Assembly: GCA_002434305.1 (NCBI GenBank)
Contig: DJJU01000010.1
Location: forward strand, 1 to 52,904
Length of the DNA stretch: 52,904 nt
Reading direction: 5' to 3'
Source: Alicycliphilus sp. UBA6560
Lineage (GTDB): Bacteria > Pseudomonadota > Gammaproteobacteria > Burkholderiales > Burkholderiaceae_C
Numbering within the stretch: the stretch's first letter is position 1; the number at the start of each line of letters is the position of its first letter. Below the pieces are notes generated by a model. That model saw nothing but the letters and a program-made list of their open reading frames with translations. It was not told the origin of the DNA and searched no databases. Both the position numbers and the translations under genes were made by a program. Below are positions 40,434 through 48,764 of the stretch, in pieces.

Positions 40434-41205
40434 GCGCCGCCGCGGGCCTTGGCTAGCCCTTGCATTTGCGCTGATGCTGCTGGCCGCGCCGGCCGCCTGG
40501 GCCCAGGCCCAGGGGGGCGCTGCGCCGGCGGCGGGCGCGCTGCCGCTGGTGATCGGATCCGGCCCTGGCGGCACCAGCTATTCGGTGCCCATCCAGACGC
40601 TGCTGTTCTTCACGGCGCTGTCGTTTTTGCCGGCGGTGCTGCTCATGATGACGGGCTTCACCCGTATCGTGATCGTGCTGTCGCTGCTGCGCCAGGCCAT
40701 CGGCACGCAGCAGGCGCCGCCCAACCAGGTGATCATCGGCCTGTCGCTGTTTTTGACCCTGTTTGTCATGGGCCCCACGCTGGACCGGGTGTACCAGGAC
40801 GCCTACGTGCCCTACACCTCCAACGAGATCAGCTTCGAGCAGGCGGTGCAGCGGGCCGAAGTGCCCATGCGCGGCTTCATGCTCAAGCAGACGCGGCAGT
40901 CGGACTTCGCCCTGTTCGCCCGGCTGGCCAAGCTGGAGCCCTCGGTCACGGCCGAGACGGCGCCGCTGCGCGTGCTGGTGCCGGCCTTCGTCACCAGCGA
41001 GCTGAAGTCGGCCTTCCAGATCGGCTTCATGATCTTCATCCCGTTTTTGATCATCGACATGGTGGTCTCCAGCGTGCTCATGTCGCTGGGCATGATGATG
41101 CTGTCGCCGGTGCTGGTGGCGCTGCCGTTCAAGCTGATGCTGTTCGTGCTGGCCGATGGCTGGAACCTGCTCATCGGCTCGCTGGCCGCCAGCTTCGCCA
41201 CCTGA
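40426..41205 (+). CDS. fliP: Flagellar export-gate protein FliP
   Basis: The 259-residue protein has a cleavable signal peptide (about residues 1-26, ending AWAQA) and four membrane helices, with the FliP signature regions SFLPAVLLMMTGFTRIVIVLSLLR and FQIGFMIFIPFLIIDMVVSSVLMSLGMMM. FliP with FliQ and FliR makes the export pore. The ATG at 40426 overlaps the fliO end. fliQ follows after 14 bases. Confidence 0.97.
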   Translation: MTERRRGPWLALAFALMLLAAPAAWAQAQGGAAPAAGALPLVIGSGPGGTSYSVPIQTLLFFTALSFLPAVLLMMTGFTRIVIVLSLLRQAIGTQQAPPNQVIIGLSLFLTLFVMGPTLDRVYQDAYVPYTSNEISFEQAVQRAEVPMRGFMLKQTRQSDFALFARLAKLEPSVTAETAPLRVLVPAFVTSELKSAFQIGFMIFIPFLIIDMVVSSVLMSLGMMMLSPVLVALPFKLMLFVLADGWNLLIGSLAASFAT

Positions 41206-41219
41206 AAAGGCTGCTTCGC

Positions 41220-41489
41220 ATGACTTCCCAATTCGTCCTGACCATGGGGCGCGACGCGCTCACCATGCTGCTGATGGTGTCCATGCCGGTGCTGGGCGTG
41301 GTCATGGCCGTGGGCCTGGCGGTGAGCATCTTCCAGGCCGTTACGCAGATCCACGAGGCCACGCTGGCCTTCGTGCCCAAGCTGATCGCTGCGGTCATCG
41401 TGTTCGCCATCGCCGGGCCGTGGATGATCTCCACGCTGGTCGACTTCCTGCGCCGCACCATCGAGGCCATTCCGTCCGTGGTCGGGTGA
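41220..41489 (+). CDS. fliQ: Flagellar export-gate protein FliQ
   Basis: The 89-residue product has two membrane helices (about 15-38 and 50-75) and the FliQ pattern ALTMLLMVSMPVLGVVMAVGL and ATLAFVPKLIAAVIVFAIAGPWM. It is standard in length. The start ATG follows AAAAGGCTGCTTCGC. Its stop overlaps the fliR GTG start (GTGA), so translation is coupled. Confidence 0.97.
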   Translation: MTSQFVLTMGRDALTMLLMVSMPVLGVVMAVGLAVSIFQAVTQIHEATLAFVPKLIAAVIVFAIAGPWMISTLVDFLRRTIEAIPSVVG

Positions 41490-42253
41490 TCACCTTCTCC
41501 GAAGCCCAGATCATGGCCTGGCTGTCGCCGGTGCTGTGGCCGTTTTTGCGCGTGCTGGCGCTGTTTTCGGTGGCGCCGGTGTTCTCCATGCGCGTCATTC
41601 CGGTGCGCAGCCGCATCGCCCTGGCCTTTCTGATCGCCGTGTGTGCCCAGGCCGTGCTGCCGCCGGCGCCGGTCATCAGCGTCAATGGCCCCGAGGCCCT
41701 GGGCGCAGTGGTGCAGCAGGTGGGCGTGGGCGTGGCCATCGGCTTTGCCGTGCGGCTGGTGTTCGCCGCCGTGGAGCTGGCCGGCGAGGTCATCGGCCTG
41801 CAGATGGGGCTGAACTTCGCCTCGTTCTTCGATCCGGCCAGCAACGCCCAGGTCAGCGCCGTGGCGCGCTTTTTCGGCAACATGGCGCTCTTGCTGTTCG
41901 TGGTCATCAACGGGCACCTGATGGTGCTGATGGCGGTGGTCAAGAGCTTCGAGCGCTTCCCGGTGCAGGGCCACTGGCTGGAGGCGGTCGGGCAGATGCG
42001 GCTGCACGAGCTGGGCGGCTCCATCTTCGCCAGCGCGCTGTGGATCGCCCTGCCCATGGTGGTGATGCTGCTGTTCGTGAACCTGACGCTGGGCATCATC
42101 TCGCGCGTGGCGCCGCAGATGAACATCTACGCCGTGGGCTTTCCCGTCACCCTCACCGTGGGCCTGCTGGGCATCGCGGCCACGCTGCCGCTCTTGGAGC
42201 AGCCCATGCTGGCGCTGCTGCAGCAGGTCATCGACCTGTTCGCGCCGCTTTGA
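41486..42253 (+). CDS. fliR: Flagellar export-gate protein FliR
   Basis: The 255-residue protein begins at a GTG overlapping the fliQ stop. It has about six membrane helices and the FliR family regions LRVLALFSVAPVFSMRVIPVRSRIALAF and LVFAAVELAGEVIGLQMGLNFASFFDP. FliR closes the export pore with FliP and FliQ. It is the last gene of the fliF-to-fliR run. A palindrome follows the stop. Confidence 0.96.
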   Translation: MITFSEAQIMAWLSPVLWPFLRVLALFSVAPVFSMRVIPVRSRIALAFLIAVCAQAVLPPAPVISVNGPEALGAVVQQVGVGVAIGFAVRLVFAAVELAGEVIGLQMGLNFASFFDPASNAQVSAVARFFGNMALLLFVVINGHLMVLMAVVKSFERFPVQGHWLEAVGQMRLHELGGSIFASALWIALPMVVMLLFVNLTLGIISRVAPQMNIYAVGFPVTLTVGLLGIAATLPLLEQPMLALLQQVIDLFAPL

Positions 42254-42348
42254 TTTTGATAGCTGCTTGCGCTTATCCAGCGCGGTTTTGCGATAGGAAA
42301 GCGCCTTAAAACAAGGCAAATCAAGCGCCAGCAGCTATCATTTTCATA
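42252..42348. repeat. Intergenic palindrome family 1 with expanded centre
   Basis: TTTTGATAGCTGCTTGCGCTT at the left and AAGCGCCAGCAGCTATCATTTT at the right are inverted arms. The centre holds an extra 30-40 bases including AAGCGCCTTAAAACAAGGCA. The element fills the gap between convergent fliR and the response regulator gene and can stop both. Confidence 0.85.
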
Positions 42349-42973
42349 CCAGCTGGTTGCGGATGGCGTACACCGTCAGCTCGGCGTTGTTACTCAGCTT
42401 GAGCTTTTCCAGCACCCGCGCGCGGTACACGCTCACCGTCTTGGGGCTGAGCATCAGCTCCTCGGCGATGTCCGACAGCCGCCGCCCGGAGGCGATCTTG
42501 ACCAGCGTCTGCAGCTCGCGTTCGGACAGCTGCTCGTGCGGCAGTTCGGCCGTGGGCTGGGCCAGGCTGTCGGCCAGCAGCTGCGCCACCTCGGGCGTGA
42601 GGTACTTGCGCCCCTGCATGACGGTGTGCACCGCGGTGATCAGCTGCAGCGGGTCGCTCGCCTTGTTGGCATAACCCTGCGCCCCGGCGCGAATCGCCCG
42701 CAGCGCGTACTGGTCCTCGGGGTACATGGAGACGATCAGCACGCGGATCTGCGGGTGCGTGTCGCGCAGGCTGGCCAGCACCTCCAGACCGCTGCGCCCG
42801 GGCAGGTTCAGGTCCAGCAGCAGCACGTCGCAGGCGGCCGTGCGCAGGGCCTCGCGCAGCTCCGGGTAGCTGCCGGCCTCGGCCGTCACGGTGATGTCCG
42901 GCGACTCGACGAGCGTGTCGCGGATGCCGCGCCGCAGCACGGCATGGTCGTCGCACAGAACCACGTGGATCAC
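42344..42973 (-). CDS. NarL/FixJ-type response regulator
   Basis: The 209-residue protein has a receiver domain (IHVVLCDDHAVLRRGIRDTL, phospho-Asp in VLLLDLNLPGRSG, Lys in YANKASDP) and a LuxR-type helix-turn-helix (LSERELQTLVKIASGRRLSDIAEELMLSPKTVSVYRARVLEKL). Its ATG overlaps the stop of the kinase gene upstream (four bases), so they form a two-component pair. The targets are unknown. The place between fliR and the che operon suggests, but does not prove, a link with motility. Confidence 0.95.
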   Translation of the reverse strand: MIHVVLCDDHAVLRRGIRDTLVESPDITVTAEAGSYPELREALRTAACDVLLLDLNLPGRSGLEVLASLRDTHPQIRVLIVSMYPEDQYALRAIRAGAQGYANKASDPLQLITAVHTVMQGRKYLTPEVAQLLADSLAQPTAELPHEQLSERELQTLVKIASGRRLSDIAEELMLSPKTVSVYRARVLEKLKLSNNAELTVYAIRNQLV

Positions 42974-44124
42974 GGCCCGACTGCTCCTTCTTCATTGGCT
43001 TGCATGGGCGCCGATGGTAGCTCGGGCAGCGGCAGCGACAGCACGATGGCCGTGCCGCGGCCGAGCTGGCTGCTCACGTCCATCCAGCCCCCGGCGCGGC
43101 GCGCCCGCTCGGCCAGGCCCCTCAATCCGAAGGAGCGGGGCTTTTTCAGCATCTCGGGTGCGATGCCGCGGCCGTCGTCGGAGACCTCCACCGTCAGCAC
43201 GCCCTCGTGGTCGGACAGGTCGATGCGCACCTGCGTGGCCTGGGCGTGCTTGTGGATGTTGGTCAGCGCCTCCTGCGCCGTGCGGTAGGCCACCAGCTGC
43301 AGGGCCGGCTGCGCGCTGTCGATGGCCTTGCAGTCGCAGCTGACCCGCACCGGCAGCCGGGTGCGCCGCTCGAAGGTCTCGGCCAGCCACTGCACGGCGG
43401 CCACCAGGCCCTGGTCCAGGACCGGCGGGCGCAGGTTCATCATGATGCGCTGGCTGGCGTCGATGGCGTGCTCCAGCATCTCGCTGGCCGTGGCGGCGTG
43501 CTCGCCCAGCGGGCCCTCGGGTGCGTGCCGGCCGATCCACGCCAGGTCGAAGCGCGCCGCCGTCAGGGCGCCGCCGATGTCGTCATGGATCTCGCGGGCG
43601 ATCGCCGCGCGCTCTTCCTCGATGGAGGTCTGCAGGTGCTCGGCCAGCGCCGCCAGGCGCTGCTCGGACTCGGCCAGGTCAGCCACCGCCTGCTCGCGCG
43701 CGCGCCGGGCCTCGGCCACCTCCAGCGCGCGCTCGATGACGTGCGGCAGCCGCGCCATGTCGTCCTTGAGCAGGTAGTCGGCAAAGCCCAGGCGCATGGC
43801 GTCCACCGCCGCCGCCTCGCCGATGGCACCCGACAGCAGCACCAAAGGCGGGTGGCCGGGGCGGGCGCTCACCAACTGCCAGGCGTCGATGGCGGTAAAG
43901 CCCGTCAGCCGGTAGTCAGCCACAATCACATCGAAAGTCTCGCTGTCCAGGCAACGGGCCAGCCCCTGCAGGCTGTCCACCTGGCGGATCTCGTGCGGCA
44001 CCCGGGCGCGGCGCAGCGTCATGCGTACCAGGGCCTGGTCGGCGGGCGAGTCTTCGAGATGCAGCACCCGCACGGGTCTTTTCGGAGCCTCGGGTTCGGT
44101 GTTGTTGGGTATCATGGGATACAT
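42970..44124 (-). CDS. Soluble REC-histidine kinase (HisKA_3 type)
   Basis: The 384-residue protein has an N-terminal receiver domain (about 18-140: RVLHLEDSPADQALVRMTL, phospho-Asp in VIVADYRLTGF, VLLSGAIGE). A coiled-coil linker follows, then a HisKA_3 dimerisation helix with the phospho-His in AREIHDDIGGALTAARFDLAW and an ATPase domain (YRTAQEALTNIHKHA, VEVSDDGRGI, FGLRGLAERARRAGG). No membrane helix or signal peptide is seen, so it senses an internal cue or receives phosphate through its REC domain. It pairs with the downstream NarL-type regulator. A second ATG at 44115 is possible. Confidence 0.93.
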   Translation of the reverse strand: MYPMIPNNTEPEAPKRPVRVLHLEDSPADQALVRMTLRRARVPHEIRQVDSLQGLARCLDSETFDVIVADYRLTGFTAIDAWQLVSARPGHPPLVLLSGAIGEAAAVDAMRLGFADYLLKDDMARLPHVIERALEVAEARRAREQAVADLAESEQRLAALAEHLQTSIEEERAAIAREIHDDIGGALTAARFDLAWIGRHAPEGPLGEHAATASEMLEHAIDASQRIMMNLRPPVLDQGLVAAVQWLAETFERRTRLPVRVSCDCKAIDSAQPALQLVAYRTAQEALTNIHKHAQATQVRIDLSDHEGVLTVEVSDDGRGIAPEMLKKPRSFGLRGLAERARRAGGWMDVSSQLGRGTAIVLSLPLPELPSAPMQANEEGAVGP

Positions 44125-44208
44125 ATTGGAACAATTGGGGTGCAGGCCGTCTGCACTGCCATCATGGCTGTCTTGCCTTCGGCGCCGCTGCGGCGCGATG
44201 GAGAAACG

Positions 44209-44655
44209 ATGCAATCTACGCTCAACACGCCGCCCGGCCCTGCAGTGCAGGTGCCGGTGCTGGTCGCGGCCGAGTTGCAGGACTCGCTGTTGATGGCCAT
44301 GCACGACCTGCAACGCCTGGAAGGGCTGCTCAATCACGCCACCGACAACCTCCTGGCACGCTTTGGCGAGGCCAATGCCTCGCTCAGCGACAGCGTGGTG
44401 GCCGGCTCCGGCGAGCTGTCGGCGCTGCGCAACGCGCTGCGCAACGCGGTGACGGAATTGCAGTTCCACGACATGGCCACGCAGCTGATCGCCCACACCA
44501 GCCGCGTGCTGCAGGGCTGCGCTTTCCGCCTGGCCGCCGAAACCATGGGCGACAGCGAGGACGAGGCCGCCGCACCGCTGGAAGGCCTTGCCCCCGAACG
44601 TCCCAACCCCGTCACGCAAAGCGAGATGGAGGCGGGCTCGGTCGAGCTTTTCTGA
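44209..44655 (+). CDS. Short CheZ-like chemotaxis protein
   Basis: The 148-residue, mostly helical protein opens the che operon. Its helix AVTELQFHDMATQLIAHTSR resembles the CheZ catalytic segment and keeps the Asp and Gln with the D-x3-Q spacing (D88, Q92), compared with QDFHDLTGQVI in the true CheZ at 21409-22035. It lacks CheZ's CheY-binding C-terminus and ends instead in EAGSVELF, similar to the CheD ending GGSVDLF. A GGAGAAACG precedes the chosen ATG. An in-frame ATG at 44164 is less well placed. A second CheY-P phosphatase, or a binder, is inferred. Confidence 0.75.
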   Translation: MQSTLNTPPGPAVQVPVLVAAELQDSLLMAMHDLQRLEGLLNHATDNLLARFGEANASLSDSVVAGSGELSALRNALRNAVTELQFHDMATQLIAHTSRVLQGCAFRLAAETMGDSEDEAAAPLEGLAPERPNPVTQSEMEAGSVELF

Positions 44656-44733
44656 CGAATCCAAGGCGCCGGCACCCGCCTGCCCACCATCCACACTGGT
44701 CCAATAAGAAATTGAAGTTGCTGGAGCTAATAC

Positions 44734-45096
44734 ATGCAGTCCATTCTCGCCGTCGATGATTCCCCTTCCATGCGGAAAATGGTGTCCTTTACGCTCACCT
44801 CGGCGGGCTACCACGTCGTGGAGGCCGTGGACGGCCAGGACGCGCTGGAGAAGGCCGAGACGCACGACATTCACCTGGTGCTGGCCGACCAGAACATGCC
44901 GCGCCTGGACGGCATCGGCCTGACGCGCAAGCTGCGCGAGCACCCGCGCTTCAAGACCACGCCCATCCTGATCCTGACCACCGAATCCAGCGACCAGATG
45001 AAGCAGGCCGGGCGTAGCGCTGGCGCCACGGGCTGGCTGGTCAAGCCCTTCGATCCCACGCGCCTCATCGAAGTCATCCAGAAGGTCATCCGCTGA
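44734..45096 (+). CDS. cheY: Second CheY-type response regulator
   Basis: The 120-residue single receiver domain has ILAVDDSPSMRKMVSFTL, the phospho-Asp in LVLADQNMPRLDG, Thr in ILILTTESSD and Lys in GWLVKPFDPT. It is of the type commonly found just before cheA and differs clearly from the motB-linked CheY (22039-22425). Partners are probably the following CheA and the preceding CheZ-like protein. GGAG lies before the ATG. It could be a phosphate sink rather than the motor-binding regulator. Confidence 0.95.
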   Translation: MQSILAVDDSPSMRKMVSFTLTSAGYHVVEAVDGQDALEKAETHDIHLVLADQNMPRLDGIGLTRKLREHPRFKTTPILILTTESSDQMKQAGRSAGATGWLVKPFDPTRLIEVIQKVIR

Positions 45097-45148
45097 GCGT
45101 CACCGCCCCGGCATCGGCCCCCGAGCAGTACACAGGAACACCCCCATC

Positions 45149-47275
45149 ATGGCGGACACCCACCAAAGCGGCGCAGGCATGGACTTCGACCTGAGCCAGT
45201 TTTATCAGATCTTCTTCGAGGAGGCGGCAGAGAACCTCGACCAGATGGAGCAGATGCTGCTGGACCTGGACGTGAGCGCCGCCAACGACGAGGAGCTCAA
45301 CGGCATCTTCCGCTGCGCCCACTCCATCAAGGGCGGATCGGCCACCTTCGGCTTCTCCGACGTGGCCGAGCTGACCCACCAGATGGAGTCGCTGCTGGAC
45401 CGCCTGCGCCGCCACGAGCTGCAGCTGGTGCCGCAGATGGTGGACGTGCTGCTCGAATCCGCCGACGCCTCGCGCAGCCTGCTGGCGCGCCACCAGGCCG
45501 GCGGCGAGGGCGAGGGCGTCTCCACCCACGAGCTGGTGCGCCGCATCAGCGAGCTGGCCGCCGGCGGTGGTGCCATACCGGCGCCGGCACCCGCGCCGGT
45601 GCCTGCTCCGGTTGCGCCCCCGGCAGCACCCGTGCCGGCGCCCCCTGCGCAGCCGGCCCCTGCCGCCATGCCGGCGGCCGCTCCGGCCGGTGCCGAGCGC
45701 GCGCTAGAGATCCACATCGGCCCGCTGCCCCAGCCGGCCCTGGCCGACGCCATCAAGGAGCTGTTTCGCGACATCCCCGGCCTGGGCACCATCGCCGACC
45801 TGCCCGACAGCCGCGCCGACATGCGCCGCTTTGCCGTGCGCACCACCTCCAGCGACGAGGATCTGCTGGACCTGTTCGTCTTCCACGTTGCCAAGGAGCA
45901 GGTGTGCATCCTGCCCGCGGCGGGCGAGGGCGGCGGCGCTGCGGGCGACGCACTGGCCGAGCCCTACGGCTTTTTCCCCGGCGCCCCAGGCGTTCCGGCC
46001 CAGCCGGGTGCGGTGGCCGCTTCCGCCGCTGCGCCGGCCGCCCCGGCAGCGCGCCCGGCAGCCGGCCGCGCCGGCGCGGAGGGCAAGGGCGGGGCCGGCG
46101 CCTCGTCCATGGAGTCCACCACCATCCGCGTGGCCGTCTCCAAGGTAGACCAGCTCATCAACTTGGTGGGCGAGCTGGTCATCACCCAGGCCATGCTGGC
46201 GCAAAACAGCCGCGGGCTCGATTCCGGCCTGCACCAGCAGCTGTTGGCCGGCCTGGCCGACCTGGACCGCAACACGCGCGATCTGCAGGAATCGGTCATG
46301 TCCATCCGCATGATTCCGATGTCCACGGTGTTCAGCCGCTTCCCGCGCATGCTGCGCGACCTGGCGGCCAAGCTGGGCAAGAAGGTGGAGTTCGTCACCC
46401 ACGGCGAGGCCACCGAGCTGGACAAGAGCCTGGTGGAGAAGATCACCGACCCGCTGACGCACCTGGTGCGCAATAGCTGCGACCACGGCATCGAACTGCC
46501 CGAGGAGCGCCTGGCCGCCGGCAAGCCCGAGCACGGCACGCTGACACTGTCCGCATCGCACCAGGGCGGCTCCATCGTCATCGAGGTGCGCGACGACGGC
46601 AAGGGCCTGTCGCGCGAGAAAATCCTGAAGAAGGCGCGCGAGCGCGGCATGGACGTGTCCGACGCCATGCCCGACAGCGAGGTCTGGAACCTGATCCTGG
46701 CGCCGGGCTTCTCCACCGCCGAGGTGGTCACCGACGTCTCCGGCCGCGGCGTGGGCATGGACGTGGTCAAGAAGAACATCGCCGCGCTCAACGGCTCGGT
46801 GGAGCTCGACTCGGCCGAGGGCTACGGCATGCGGGTGTCCGTGCGGCTGCCGCTGACGCTGGCCATCATGGACGGCATGTCCGTGGGCGTGGGCGACGAG
46901 GTCTACATCCTGCCCCTGTCCTCGGTGGTCGAGTCCTTCCAGGTCAATCCCCAGGAGGTCAACACCGTGGCCCAGGGCTCGCAGCTGGTCAAGGTGCGCG
47001 AGGAGTACATGCCGGTGATGGCGCTGGAGAAGATCTTCCAGGTGCCGCGCCCCGAAGGCGGCGCCACCAGCAGCATCATGGTGGTGGTGGAGGCCGACGG
47101 CAGCCGCGTGGCCGTGCTGGTGGACGAACTGCTGGGCCAGCACCAGGTGGTGGTGAAGAACCTGGAGACCAACTACCGCAAGGTGCCCAACGTCTCGGGC
47201 GCCACCATCCTGGGCGACGGCACGGTGGCCCTCATCCTGGACACCGCCGGGCTGGTGCGCCGCGCGCGCCACTGA
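45149..47275 (+). CDS. cheA: Chemotaxis histidine kinase CheA
   Basis: The 708-residue protein has the P1 domain with phospho-His in FRCAHSIKGGSATFGF (about residues 55-70) and an Ala/Pro-rich linker (about 140-190). A CheY/CheB-binding P2-like region follows (LEIHIGPLPQPALADAIKELF), then P3 dimerisation (VDQLINLVGELVITQAML), the P4 ATPase (LTHLVRNSCDHGIE, VRDDGKGLSREKI, VSGRGVGMDVVKKNI) and a P5 CheW-like domain (from LTLAIMDGMSVGVGDEVYILP). It phosphorylates CheY and CheB. A start at the ATG at 45179 would trim ten residues. Confidence 0.98.
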   Translation: MADTHQSGAGMDFDLSQFYQIFFEEAAENLDQMEQMLLDLDVSAANDEELNGIFRCAHSIKGGSATFGFSDVAELTHQMESLLDRLRRHELQLVPQMVDVLLESADASRSLLARHQAGGEGEGVSTHELVRRISELAAGGGAIPAPAPAPVPAPVAPPAAPVPAPPAQPAPAAMPAAAPAGAERALEIHIGPLPQPALADAIKELFRDIPGLGTIADLPDSRADMRRFAVRTTSSDEDLLDLFVFHVAKEQVCILPAAGEGGGAAGDALAEPYGFFPGAPGVPAQPGAVAASAAAPAAPAARPAAGRAGAEGKGGAGASSMESTTIRVAVSKVDQLINLVGELVITQAMLAQNSRGLDSGLHQQLLAGLADLDRNTRDLQESVMSIRMIPMSTVFSRFPRMLRDLAAKLGKKVEFVTHGEATELDKSLVEKITDPLTHLVRNSCDHGIELPEERLAAGKPEHGTLTLSASHQGGSIVIEVRDDGKGLSREKILKKARERGMDVSDAMPDSEVWNLILAPGFSTAEVVTDVSGRGVGMDVVKKNIAALNGSVELDSAEGYGMRVSVRLPLTLAIMDGMSVGVGDEVYILPLSSVVESFQVNPQEVNTVAQGSQLVKVREEYMPVMALEKIFQVPRPEGGATSSIMVVVEADGSRVAVLVDELLGQHQVVVKNLETNYRKVPNVSGATILGDGTVALILDTAGLVRRARH

Positions 47276-47309
47276 CGGCGGCTCCCGAAGCAACGCAAGG
47301 AACCAACGC

Positions 47310-47798
47310 ATGAATGCGGTGATGAACGACAAGAACGCTGGCGCGGCCACCGGGGCGCGCGAATACCTCACCTTCCGCCTGGGCCAGGAGGAATACGGCA
47401 TCGACATTTTGAAGGTGCAGGAGATCCGCGGCTACGAGACGCCCACGCGCATCGCCCAGGCCCCGGCCTTCATCAAGGGCGTGACCAACCTGCGCGGCAC
47501 CATCGTGCCCATCGTGGACATGCGCCTGCGCTTTGCCTGCGCGCGGGCCGACTACGACACCTTCACCGTGGTCATCATCCTGAACCTGCGCGAGCGTGTG
47601 GTCGGCATCGTGGTGGATTCGGTGAGCGACGTGATGGAACTGGCGGCCGAGAACATCCGCCCCGCGCCCGACGTGGACAGCGCCATCGACGCGGCCTGCA
47701 TCCGCGGCCTGGGCTCGGTGGGCGACCGCATGCTGATCCTGCTGGACATCGAAAAGCTCATGTCCGGCGTGGACATGGGCCTGGCCACGGCAGACTGA
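47310..47798 (+). CDS. cheW: Chemotaxis coupling protein CheW
   Basis: The 162-residue protein has the CheW fold: YLTFRLGQEEYGIDILKVQEIRGYE, AFIKGVTNLRGTIVPIVDMRLRF and VGIVVDSVSDVMELAAENI. It links receptors to CheA. GCAAGGAA lies before the ATG. It stands between cheA and cheR. No chemoreceptor gene is in the window, so receptors must be encoded elsewhere. Confidence 0.97.
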   Translation: MNAVMNDKNAGAATGAREYLTFRLGQEEYGIDILKVQEIRGYETPTRIAQAPAFIKGVTNLRGTIVPIVDMRLRFACARADYDTFTVVIILNLRERVVGIVVDSVSDVMELAAENIRPAPDVDSAIDAACIRGLGSVGDRMLILLDIEKLMSGVDMGLATAD

Positions 47799-47829
47799 CC
47801 AAAGCCTGAAGGCACGCCCCGCACCCCGC

Positions 47830-48732
47830 ATGAGTACCGAATACGCCGCCCTGCACCACAGCCCCGCCGCCGTGCGCCGCGCTGCGCTGCGGCCCGTGGC
47901 CGATGACGCGGCGGAAGAGGCTGCCGAGGGCCGGGAGTTCGCCTGGACGCAGGCCGACTTCGTGCGTGTGCAGGCGCTGATCTACCAGCGCGCCGGCATC
48001 AGTCTGCACGACGGCAAGCACGCCATGGTCTACAGCCGCCTGTCGCGCCGGCTGCGCGAGACCGGGCACAAGAGTTTCCAGGAGTACCTGGGCTGGCTGG
48101 AGGGCCACGATGGCCCTGAGTGGCAGGAGTTCGTCAACGCGCTGACCACCAACCTGACGGCGTTCTTTCGCGAGCAACACCATTTCGAGATTCTCGCGTC
48201 GCTGCTGCGCACGCGCGCCGCCGGACCGTGGAACATCTGGTGCAGCGCCGCCTCGACGGGCGAGGAGCCCTACTCCATCGCCATGACGGTGCAGGAGACG
48301 CTGGGCGCCAGCGTGCCCTTCAAGCTGGCCGCCAGCGACATCGATTCGCGCGTGCTGGCCACCGCCGCGGCCGGCGTCTACCGCGTGGACGGCCTCAAGG
48401 GCCTGTCGCAGGAGCGGCTGCAGCGCTTCTTTCAGCGCGGCAAAGGCAGCAACGCCGGGCTGGCTCGTGTCAAACCGGAGCTGCGCAGGCCCATCGAATT
48501 TTTAAGCGTGAACCTGATCCGCGACGACTGGCCTTTCCGCGAGCCGTTCGACGCGGTTTTCTGCCGCAACGTGATGATTTACTTCGACGCCCCCACCCAG
48601 CGGCGCGTGCTCGAGCGCATCCACCGCGTGCTCAAGCCGGGCGGCATGCTGTTCGTGGGCCATGCGGAGAACTTCAGCGACTCGCGCGATCTATTCGTGC
48701 TGCGCGGCAAGACGGTGTACGAGCGCGTCTGA
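47830..48732 (+). CDS. cheR: Chemoreceptor methyltransferase CheR
   Basis: The 300-residue protein has the CheR N-terminal helical domain (RVQALIYQRAGISLHDGKHAMVYSRLSRRL) and the SAM-binding methyltransferase core (NIWCSAASTGEEPYSIAM, KLAASDIDSRVLATAAAGVY, FDAVFCRNVMIYFDAPTQR). It methylates receptor glutamates in adaptation. The ATG starts 31 bases after the cheW stop. cheD follows. Confidence 0.97.
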   Translation: MSTEYAALHHSPAAVRRAALRPVADDAAEEAAEGREFAWTQADFVRVQALIYQRAGISLHDGKHAMVYSRLSRRLRETGHKSFQEYLGWLEGHDGPEWQEFVNALTTNLTAFFREQHHFEILASLLRTRAAGPWNIWCSAASTGEEPYSIAMTVQETLGASVPFKLAASDIDSRVLATAAAGVYRVDGLKGLSQERLQRFFQRGKGSNAGLARVKPELRRPIEFLSVNLIRDDWPFREPFDAVFCRNVMIYFDAPTQRRVLERIHRVLKPGGMLFVGHAENFSDSRDLFVLRGKTVYERV

Positions 48733-48764
48733 TCGCCGGCCATCCACCACAAGGCATTGCGACC

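Noticed and set aside
44656..44733. GGCACCCGCCTGC before the second cheY as a sigma-54 promoter
   Set aside because: The distance between the GG and GC elements is one base short of the required spacing and the flanking bases do not match.
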